Origin: an uncultured Gammaproteobacteria bacterium
GTDB taxonomy: Bacteria > Pseudomonadota > Gammaproteobacteria > CAJQNE01
DNA length: 13,680 nt
Reading direction: 5' to 3'
Assembly (NCBI GenBank): GCA_905479545.1
Contig: CAJQNE010000114.1
Coordinates: 1-13,680 of the forward strand
Shown: one piece after another, positions 1-7,196 of the stretch
How positions within the stretch are numbered: the stretch's first letter is position 1
Layout: each line of letters opens with the position of its first letter
Position numbers and translations under genes: made by a program
The notes under the pieces: generated by a model
Database searches by the model: none
Told to the model about the DNA's origin: nothing
Seen by the model: only the letters and a program-made list of their open reading frames with translations

Positions 1-5
1 ATACC

Positions 6-3000
6 ATGGCACGCGACGATACAGCCAAAAAATCCGCCGCAAGTTCCGCCAGCGGCTGGCTATCCAGGGGTTTCGAGGCATTGGTCGCTCAACCAGATTC
101 CGAGCGCTGCTTCGATGTGATTATTGTCGGCAGCGGCTATGGCGGGGCAATAGCCGCTGCCGAGCTCGCTGGCTTCACTCCCGAAAATGGCGGGCGTCCG
201 CTGAGCGTTTGCGTGCTGGAACGCGGTAACGAATACCTGCCCGGTAGCTTTCCCGCCCATTGGGGTGAACTCCCGAAACACCTGCGCTTTAATGGCAACG
301 GGGCAAAAACCGGCGGTGTAAGCGAGGGCCTGTTCGACTTCCGCTTAGGCGACGACGTGAACGCATTAATGGCGAGTGGCTTAGGCGGCGGTTCGCTTAT
401 TAATGCCGGAGTAATGATTGAAGCTGACGATAAGGTGTTTGACGAGCGCTGGCCTGTTGGCTTACGAAAAAACGCTGCTGGAAATGCTGCCAAAAACTCG
501 CTGAATTACCCGCTCACACGGCAAAAGCTGGGCGTAAAAAAGCACAGCTCAGGCGAAGAAGCGTGGACGCAGGATGTTGGCGGCAAACCGCTAAAAATGC
601 AGCACCTGAACAAGCTAGCCAATAACTTTGCTAACGAAGCCAGCTTCGAACCGGCAACCATTAGTGTCAACATCGCTACCAACGAACAAACAGGCGACAG
701 GCAAGCTATTCTGCAACCGTGCCTGCAGTGTGGCGACTGCGCTACCGGCTGTAACTATGGCGCAAAAAAATCGCTCGACACCAACCTTCTGCTAGAAGCC
801 GCAAAAAATGGCGCTGAGCTTTATACCGGCGCGACCGTGCTACGTTTTGCCCGGGTAGCGAGCGCTAACCACAGCGACAATGGAACCGACGGCAACACCG
901 GCTGGGAAGTACTTGTTACCTACACCAGCAACCGACTCAAAGAGCGACTCGGAACACCCGTAAAGCTCCGCACCAAACAGCTAATTATTGCCGCAGGTAC
1001 TTACGGCAGCACTGAGCTGTTGATGCGTTCGCAAACCGACGCACTGCCATTTTCGGCGGCGCTAGGCAGTGGCTTTTCCAGCAACGGCGACATGATTGCT
1101 GCCGGCTATCCCAAAGAACATAGCAGTGACAGTACTGAGGTTAACGCCATTGCTTCAGAACGTGAGCCACCGCGTAGCCGCAAAGTCGGCCCCACCATTA
1201 CCGGCATAGTGAAACTGCCGACGAGCAATAAAAACCATCCTCATATTATGGTGCAGGAAATGGCGGCCCCCGGCCCGATGAGCGGCATATTCAGCGAGCT
1301 AGTTACCACCAGCCGCCTACTGCATAGCCTTGGTACTCAGGATAAAAGTCAGCATGAAAATGGCCGACCAAAACTCGACCCCGCCGCAGTAGACCCGGCC
1401 AGCATTAAAAAAACCTCTATTTATGCTGCCTTTGGCAACGACGATGCGGAAGGCAAGCTGCAGCTTTGCGCCGACCATAATCGCTTCGCTGACGAACAAG
1501 GCGGCTTGACGGTGCACTGGCCCGCGCTGCGAAACCACAAACTATTTGATACCCAAATTGAGGCTTTAGAAAAACTGGCTCCCGAACAAACCATACTGCC
1601 AAACCCCGGCTGGCGAATGCTCCCAAAAAGCCTGGAATATCTCAGCAGTAACGTCAGAGGGCCGTTGCTTACCGTGCACCCGCTTGGCGGCTGCCGCATG
1701 GCCGACAATGTTGCTAACGGTGTGGTTGATGAGTTTGGTCGGGTATACCAACCGCAGCCAGACAAGGCCGATGACGGGTTACCGCCGTGCTACCCGGGCT
1801 TGATGGTTTTAGACGGTGCCATTGTGCCCAGTGCACTGGAAGCCAACCCTGCCCTAACTATTAGTGCGCTGGCGCTTCGCGGTATTAGCGAGGCACGCGC
1901 TGACTTCGGCTATTGGCATGAAAACATAACTGCCGACGAATCAATAAAGCCCCTACCCAACAATCCGATTACCCACGCCGATAATCCGCAGTGGTTTGAA
2001 CAGCGACCGTGGTTTCGCGACGTCGAACAGATGTACGCTGACGAGGAAAAAATTCTCAAAGAAAGGCAAAACTCCGGTGATACCGAATCGTTCGACTCGC
2101 GAATAACTTTCGCGCCACCACCTTCTATCGGCAACTTCAGCGAACGGCTGAGCGGTGAAATAGCCATTGACGGCCATAAAGACAAAGTCGTATTGGAGCT
2201 GACACTGCAGTTTGAGCCCATTCAGTTAAGCGAGCTATATACCCAGGGCGGTAGATTCTGCCTGCAACTCGCTGATAACCATGGTAAAAAATCAAGCCCA
2301 CGTGGTGATAGTCGCTTGCGGCTTTATGACAAACAAAGCTGGGAGACTTTGCAGAGCAGCCACCAACAAGGCAGCAGGCTGGAGCGCCAACGCGACCAAC
2401 TGTGCTTACTCAGTACGGAACTACATGGCGAATTGCGGCTATTTGAGCGTGCAAAAACCAGCCACAGAGGCCGGGTGTTTTTCACCACACTACGATGGTT
2501 ACGCATGCGCGGCGCCCGCGATATTGTGCTGGGCCTAATGGATCGCGGCCGGCACTACTACCAGCGCTCATCGCCCAACCCGTTTATGCGGGGACTCAGC
2601 AAAGTTCTCACCCGTTTTCAGCTGCTCGTTATCCGGGATGTGCTGCTCGGCTTATGGTCGAGTGCCCGACGGAAGCCAAAACCGCTCACCGAGCAAGGTA
2701 CCAATCAAACCACCCGAAAAGCCCAATCCAGACTAAAACAAGGACTCGGCGAAAACCTGAGAGGTATCTTTGCACTGGCCAGCCGCGGTGGCGAGATACG
2801 ACTAATGAACTACGAGCTGCAGGTTGGCGAACTCATCGTTGACAGCAAAACGGGCCAGAAAACCACGGCTACGAATGAGCAGCAAGACCTTCGCACCCGG
2901 TTAGCCTCGCACTTCATTAAGAACGCCAAAATCACCGCCCAAAAGCGTATTAACTACCGCTGCTTTAGTAGCCCGATGGCGCAGCTAACACTGCTGCCAT

Positions 3001-5921
3001 TAAGTGAATACCCCGGTAAAAAAACAGGCTTGCTCCACACCGGGCTGTTCCCCAACCGAACGAAAGGCAACGTATTGGCGCTCGACTATCAGTTCATGGT
3101 CGACAAAGGCCAGGCGCTGTTTAAGCTGCACAAACAACATAGCCAAGCGACTGCAATGGGTGAGATTGGCCAATGGGGCTTCTATCTATTCCGCTTACTC
3201 CTTGGCATCCACATCTGGTCATTACGCGCACCCGACAAAGCCAGCGACCGGACCATTAGCCGCCTGCCACAACCGCTGCAAGGCATGCCATCGCTACAAT
3301 ACAAGTGGTTTACGGTCGATCACTACCTCGACAAAGATGGCGAATACCGTTCCGCCATGATGCGGCTAAGCCGGTACCCGAATACCCAAAGCCTGCTACC
3401 ACCGGTGTTGTGCCTGCATGGCTACAGCGCCAGCGGCACCACCTTTACCCACCAAAGCATTAAAGCCAATCTCGCCAGCACGCTAGCGGGCCTGCACGGC
3501 CAACCGGAGCGCGATGTGTGGGTATTGGATATGCGCGGCAGCCCTGATGTAGCGGGCAGTGATTATGAATGGTCTTTTGAAGATCTCGCTTACACCGATA
3601 TACCGCTGGCAGTCGATTGGATCTGTCGTGAAACCGGCCATCAAAAAATCGATATCGTCGCCCACTGCATGGGAGCGGCAATGGTTAGCATGGCCATTCT
3701 TTCAGCAGACGAAAACCTGCCAGTACCCGATTGCGACTACACGGATCGCCTACCCACCGCCCGAAAGAACCTTCCTAACAATATTCGCAAACTCGTAATG
3801 TCGCAGGTTGGCCCAACGGTAATGCCAACACCGGCAAACCGCATGAAGGGTTATTTGGCGCGTTTTATATTGCAGCACCAACCCGGCATTCATTATCACT
3901 TCCGGCCTGGAACTACCCGTTTGTTGGCCGAGCAGATGCTCGACCGACTGCTGGCGGCGCAAGATTATCCACGGGCAGAAATGCGCGCCGAAAGCCCACT
4001 TCGCCCTTGGAAACGGCTGGACCACATTGGCTCGCGCCGCCGTATTGATGGCTTGTTTGGCCGTACTTTTGAGCTTGACCAGCTGGATAAAAACACGCTG
4101 CTGCATCTGGACGATTTATTCGGCCCGACTAACCTTGCGACCATCGCCCAGGCTGGCCATTTCGCCCGTTGGTTTTCCATCACCCAGCGTGATGGTCGCA
4201 CCCATTTTATTAGTCGCAAACGACTGCGGGATCATTGGAAAGACATCCCTACCCTGTATTTGCATGGTGAAAAAAATGCGATGATGGATGTCGCAAACCG
4301 CAAGCGAATGCGCTGGTTGTTTGACGGTGCGGGTTTAGGCGACAAGCTGAAATGTATTACCTACCCTAACCACGGCCATCAGGATTTACTGATAGGCAAA
4401 AACAGCTCAGCAGTATTTCGGGACATTTGCCATTTTTTGGACGAGGAAGAGTCGGGCGCCACTAAATCAGCCAGCGCTGATACTCCGCCACCACCCGCCA
4501 AAATTAAAGTAACGATGAGGGCGCCCTGGAGCGGCCCTAAAATCGGCTTGGAGGAACAAGCCGTCGGCGACGTCGAAGCTAATGACGCCAACACCATTAG
4601 TATCGCTTTTGGCCCACCTCCCGATGACCTTGCCCAGCCCAGCTACATTCTGTTTATCGCGGTTAAGCCTTCCAGCACGCCAGCCGGTTTTGAGTGGCCG
4701 ACGACTACTCCCCTTGAACTCGATGACGACCACATCGAGATTCACCCACTTCATAGCGATGAATGCAAAATAGAACAGGACTGGCTGGCGCGCCGGGTGA
4801 ATCGGAAACTTTTTGACCGCTATGGCTCGGTGCTATTAACTCTGGTTTATACCGATCATGCACTGGATAAAAGCATCGCATCGTACAAACGGGGCAGTCA
4901 TGCCTGTAACCCGGCTGGGGAAATTACGCTTAGTGGCCTAAAAGCTGAACCCGGCCTGTGGCAGTCAATCTCAGATGCACTGGTGGAAAAACTGGCCAAT
5001 GCTCCTACCTCATTTTCACGCGGCCTTTTACAGCCTAAGCTCCGCCCCTTACATAGCTCTTCGGAAGACTCTCAGACCCAGCCATTGGCGGAATCGAATA
5101 GCGAAAATAACAAAGTCAGCTTCGTGTTCGGCAGTTGCCAGTTCCCACGCGGTTTGCTCGATGAGGCACCGGCGATGGAATCCTGGAAAGCACTCGGTAA
5201 GCGGCTCGACGACGCAGACGCCCCTAGTTTATTGCTACTACTCGGTGATCAGATTTATACCGACGCCACCGCCGGCGTATTCGATCCGGTTAATGCTGAC
5301 GACCGCTTCAGCGGCCCTTATCAAAAGCTCTACCGCCAGCGAGAAGTTAGCAACGTGTTACGTCGGCTGCCGAGCACTAACCTGCTCGACGACCACGAAA
5401 TAATTGACAACTGGGAGCCCGATGCCCGCGACCCACTACCCGGCCTGTTTGAACGCCTACTGGAAACTAAACGCGCTAAGCAAGCGATCGCCGACACACC
5501 TGCCTATAAGCAGTTGCAATCGTACCGCCCTAGAAAACACCCACGCGATGGCAGGCGCAGCGGCTCCGCCCGCGACCGTAAACTCAACCAATTAGCCCAT
5601 GCGTTAATCGAGCACCTGGCGGAGGAAAATGACGCCGATTATTGCGCCAAACTAATCACCCAGTTCGATAACGAAGCCCTGGGCAAGGCTATTTTTTGGG
5701 AACCACTGCTGTGCGGCGACGACAGCAGCCACCCTCGGCTTGGCCTACAGGCCTATATCAAATATCAACGTGCTGGCGACTGGCGCATTACCCCGAACGT
5801 CGATGTTATTACGCCGCCGAAAGTCGGTGCTGAACCCAAATACGGTGTTCGAGCTGAGTCCGGCAGCAAGGCCGACCAGCCCAAGCCAGCTGCTGTCGTA
5901 AAAGGAGACGCTGATGTTTAA
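6..5921 (+). CDS. Giant multidomain enzyme: GMC (cholesterol-oxidase-like) oxidoreductase + alpha/beta hydrolase + N-terminal half of PhoD-like phosphatase
   Basis: A 1971-residue protein with no visible signal peptide, so probably cytoplasmic. Residues ~36-645 are a GMC flavin oxidoreductase: FAD loop GSGYGG at 42-47, a four-Cys motif at C239/C242/C245/C249, and the C-terminal signature HPLGGC at 558-563 followed by NPALTISAL. Such enzymes oxidise alcohols, including sterols, with FAD. Residues ~650-1100 are not recognised. Residues ~1100-1475 are an alpha/beta hydrolase with HGYSAS at ~1138, nucleophile elbow AHCMGA (C1221) and a likely catalytic His in HGHQD (1456-1460). Residues ~1480-1700 are a linker domain. 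From ~1705 comes the start of a PhoD-like metallophosphatase: FGSCQ (1708-1712), GDQIYTD (1747-1753) and DDHE (1795-1798). The chain stops inside that domain, which continues in the overlapping next gene. The ATG at 6 places the FAD motif normally, but only five upstream bases are visible and the frame is open there, so an earlier start is possible. Substrate unknown. Confidence 0.85.
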   Translation: MARDDTAKKSAASSASGWLSRGFEALVAQPDSERCFDVIIVGSGYGGAIAAAELAGFTPENGGRPLSVCVLERGNEYLPGSFPAHWGELPKHLRFNGNGAKTGGVSEGLFDFRLGDDVNALMASGLGGGSLINAGVMIEADDKVFDERWPVGLRKNAAGNAAKNSLNYPLTRQKLGVKKHSSGEEAWTQDVGGKPLKMQHLNKLANNFANEASFEPATISVNIATNEQTGDRQAILQPCLQCGDCATGCNYGAKKSLDTNLLLEAAKNGAELYTGATVLRFARVASANHSDNGTDGNTGWEVLVTYTSNRLKERLGTPVKLRTKQLIIAAGTYGSTELLMRSQTDALPFSAALGSGFSSNGDMIAAGYPKEHSSDSTEVNAIASEREPPRSRKVGPTITGIVKLPTSNKNHPHIMVQEMAAPGPMSGIFSELVTTSRLLHSLGTQDKSQHENGRPKLDPAAVDPASIKKTSIYAAFGNDDAEGKLQLCADHNRFADEQGGLTVHWPALRNHKLFDTQIEALEKLAPEQTILPNPGWRMLPKSLEYLSSNVRGPLLTVHPLGGCRMADNVANGVVDEFGRVYQPQPDKADDGLPPCYPGLMVLDGAIVPSALEANPALTISALALRGISEARADFGYWHENITADESIKPLPNNPITHADNPQWFEQRPWFRDVEQMYADEEKILKERQNSGDTESFDSRITFAPPPSIGNFSERLSGEIAIDGHKDKVVLELTLQFEPIQLSELYTQGGRFCLQLADNHGKKSSPRGDSRLRLYDKQSWETLQSSHQQGSRLERQRDQLCLLSTELHGELRLFERAKTSHRGRVFFTTLRWLRMRGARDIVLGLMDRGRHYYQRSSPNPFMRGLSKVLTRFQLLVIRDVLLGLWSSARRKPKPLTEQGTNQTTRKAQSRLKQGLGENLRGIFALASRGGEIRLMNYELQVGELIVDSKTGQKTTATNEQQDLRTRLASHFIKNAKITAQKRINYRCFSSPMAQLTLLPLSEYPGKKTGLLHTGLFPNRTKGNVLALDYQFMVDKGQALFKLHKQHSQATAMGEIGQWGFYLFRLLLGIHIWSLRAPDKASDRTISRLPQPLQGMPSLQYKWFTVDHYLDKDGEYRSAMMRLSRYPNTQSLLPPVLCLHGYSASGTTFTHQSIKANLASTLAGLHGQPERDVWVLDMRGSPDVAGSDYEWSFEDLAYTDIPLAVDWICRETGHQKIDIVAHCMGAAMVSMAILSADENLPVPDCDYTDRLPTARKNLPNNIRKLVMSQVGPTVMPTPANRMKGYLARFILQHQPGIHYHFRPGTTRLLAEQMLDRLLAAQDYPRAEMRAESPLRPWKRLDHIGSRRRIDGLFGRTFELDQLDKNTLLHLDDLFGPTNLATIAQAGHFARWFSITQRDGRTHFISRKRLRDHWKDIPTLYLHGEKNAMMDVANRKRMRWLFDGAGLGDKLKCITYPNHGHQDLLIGKNSSAVFRDICHFLDEEESGATKSASADTPPPPAKIKVTMRAPWSGPKIGLEEQAVGDVEANDANTISIAFGPPPDDLAQPSYILFIAVKPSSTPAGFEWPTTTPLELDDDHIEIHPLHSDECKIEQDWLARRVNRKLFDRYGSVLLTLVYTDHALDKSIASYKRGSHACNPAGEITLSGLKAEPGLWQSISDALVEKLANAPTSFSRGLLQPKLRPLHSSSEDSQTQPLAESNSENNKVSFVFGSCQFPRGLLDEAPAMESWKALGKRLDDADAPSLLLLLGDQIYTDATAGVFDPVNADDRFSGPYQKLYRQREVSNVLRRLPSTNLLDDHEIIDNWEPDARDPLPGLFERLLETKRAKQAIADTPAYKQLQSYRPRKHPRDGRRSGSARDRKLNQLAHALIEHLAEENDADYCAKLITQFDNEALGKAIFWEPLLCGDDSSHPRLGLQAYIKYQRAGDWRITPNVDVITPPKVGAEPKYGVRAESGSKADQPKPAAVVKGDADV
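5903..5921 (+). promoter_or_regulatory. Ribosome binding site and stop/start overlap coupling the two phosphatase halves
   Basis: AGGAG at 5903-5907 lies six bases before the ATG at 5914. The upstream stop TAA is at 5919-5921, so the reading frames overlap by eight bases. This is a textbook arrangement for translational coupling: ribosomes ending the giant protein can restart at once on the second gene. It is the main evidence that the second gene has its own start. The downstream frame is closed by a TAA at 5899-5901, so a ribosomal frameshift could only occur in 5902-5918. No classical slippery heptamer is seen there, only the run AAAA at 5900-5903. Confidence 0.7.
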
Positions 5922-6765
5922 AAATGATGACCTGACTTATGTGCAGTACGACAACAAACCCAAAGACGTTGCCGAACCACAAACCAACCGCTCGGAATCA
6001 GTCTTTGACACCAAACTGCACCACTCCTTCGTGCACCGCGGCCTGCCGTTTTTTATGCTGAACTCCCGCACGCAGCGAAACCATCGGAATAACGGCACTG
6101 CTAAACGCGCTTTGTTGTTAGATGAGTTACAAATGCAGCGGCTGAAAAACTGGCTGATTTACGAAGATCAGCAGGGCACGAAAAAGCGGCCTGCCAACAC
6201 ACCCAAAATAATCGCCTCGCCGTCAATATTTCTACCGCGCCATCGCCGCTCGGTACAAAATGACAACGCTCAAATACACTCGGATAGTTGGGATGGATTC
6301 CCTGCCAGCCTCAACGACCTGTTGCGGTTTATCGCCGAAAACGAGCTACAGAACGTCGTTTTCCTATCCGGGGATTTGCACTTGGGGGTCAGCTGCGAGG
6401 CGGTACTTACCGCCACCGGCACGGGCGAGAACGGCGGTAATAAACAAACCCGAATACTGTCGCTGCATACCACCGGACTATACGCCCCCTACCCGTTTGC
6501 CAATGCCCTACCGGAAGAGTTACTCACTGAGGAAACCTTCAAGCTGCCTGCCGTAGAGGCTAGCAACCGCGATAGCTATGAAGTGAACTGCACGGTTCAA
6601 AACACCCAATTTCAGCGTGGCGAGGGGTTTACTCAACTAAATTGCGAGAAAACCGCCAGTGGTAATTGGCTAATCGATTGGGCATTTGATGCCGCCCGAA
6701 ACATGCAAGCCAGCGGCGAGAAGCTCGTTTGGAATTCTGAGCACGGTATTCATAGCCGGCCCTGA
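5914..6765 (+). CDS. C-terminal half of PhoD-like metallophosphatase (split from the upstream giant protein)
   Basis: A 283-residue protein that begins partway through a PhoD-like metallophosphatase. It carries the middle and C-terminal parts of the fold: RGLPFFMLNSRTQR near residues 43-56, a long helix with LLLDELQMQRLKNWL, a KIIASPS strand, a SWDGFP motif, and the metal-binding SGDLHLG at 152-158 (D154, H156). It lacks the N-terminal ligands (GSC, GDQIY, DDHE), which are in the preceding reading frame, so it should be inactive alone and need the giant protein's C-terminus. The usual family role is phosphate mono- or diester hydrolysis with Fe/Ca or similar metals; the substrate here is unknown. 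The AGGAG site and 8-base overlap support co-translation. Alternatively the two frames are one gene broken by a single-base deletion: adding or removing a base in 5902-5918 would fuse them. Confidence 0.8.
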   Translation: MFKNDDLTYVQYDNKPKDVAEPQTNRSESVFDTKLHHSFVHRGLPFFMLNSRTQRNHRNNGTAKRALLLDELQMQRLKNWLIYEDQQGTKKRPANTPKIIASPSIFLPRHRRSVQNDNAQIHSDSWDGFPASLNDLLRFIAENELQNVVFLSGDLHLGVSCEAVLTATGTGENGGNKQTRILSLHTTGLYAPYPFANALPEELLTEETFKLPAVEASNRDSYEVNCTVQNTQFQRGEGFTQLNCEKTASGNWLIDWAFDAARNMQASGEKLVWNSEHGIHSRP

Positions 6766-7119
6766 CTTTGGGAAACTCGCAGTAGACCGCTTGCCGCGAT
6801 ACGCGACAGTGGTCTCTCAAGGTACCCGCTGATCAACAGCGGAACCGACGCAGTCATAGAAGTTGAAAGCGGATGGGAAATAGATGGCCCGATGGGGCTG
6901 CACGATGTCGCCGATCAAACTGGCACTGAGCTTAACAACCTTGAGAGCGTCAACAGCCTACCTGACTTTTTTGTGCCAAAAACTGTTCGCATTCCGAAAC
7001 AAAGCAATGCGATTCGCCATGCCGGCCATCGGTTTGAAGTTCTTGCGATGGATGGCCAGCGAGTCGGTCGGGTAGGTATTCATTCGATGGCAGAGAAAGC
7101 AGAATCGCAAAAAACCTGA
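6766..7119 (+). pseudogene. Remnant of a CorC/HlyC-type CBS-domain protein
   Basis: From the stop of the preceding gene to TGA at 7117-7119 one frame is open and reads like pieces of a CorC/HlyC (CNNM-type transport-associated) protein. Near 6784-6855 it encodes AAIRDSGLSRYPLIN, typical of the start of a CBS domain. At ~6865 it switches directly to the C-terminal CorC_HlyC domain: GWEIDGPMGLHD, then FFVPKTVRIPK and HRFEVLAMDGQRVGRVGI. The rest of the CBS pair, the acidic loop and any membrane region are missing. The first ATG in frame (6892) lies within the domain and has no good ribosome binding site. I read it as an internally deleted relic. A 75-residue stand-alone protein from 6892 is possible but less likely. 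Confidence 0.6.
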
Positions 7120-7148
7120 TCGCGCTCAGGGCTAGCCATCGCTGTAGT

Positions 7149-7180
7149 TTTGCGTAGAGTTAATTAACCTTATTCGCAAA
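7149..7180. promoter_or_regulatory. Nested palindrome, candidate operator upstream of the amidohydrolase gene
   Basis: A perfect 10-base palindrome, GTTAATTAAC at 7159-7168, sits inside a wider inverted pair TTTGCG (7149-7154) and CGCAAA (7175-7180), whose centres differ by about one base. It lies 17 bases before the start codon and just ahead of the ribosome binding site CGGAG (7186-7190). That position suits a repressor operator or a promoter-overlapping site. The regulator is unknown and no convincing -35/-10 pair could be fixed. Confidence 0.35.
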
Positions 7181-7196
7181 CAGCACGGAGCCCATT

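Noticed and set aside
137..493. Minus-strand open frame of 118 codons inside the GMC domain
   Set aside because: Antisense to conserved FAD-domain coding sequence; composition reads as a shadow frame (Ser/Pro/Arg-rich), with no motif or ribosome binding site.
3750..4106. Minus-strand open frame of 118 codons under the alpha/beta hydrolase domain
   Set aside because: Shadow of the conserved plus-strand coding region; no independent evidence.
4975..5403. Plus-strand open frame of 142 codons in another frame of the giant gene
   Set aside because: Overlaps the GDQIYTD/DDHE coding region, which is clearly in the main frame; Ser/Cys/Arg-rich out-of-frame translation.
5900..5918. Programmed ribosomal frameshift joining the two phosphatase halves
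   Set aside because: No slippery heptamer or downstream pseudoknot is seen, and the nearby AGGAG with ATG explains the arrangement more simply; kept only as an alternative.
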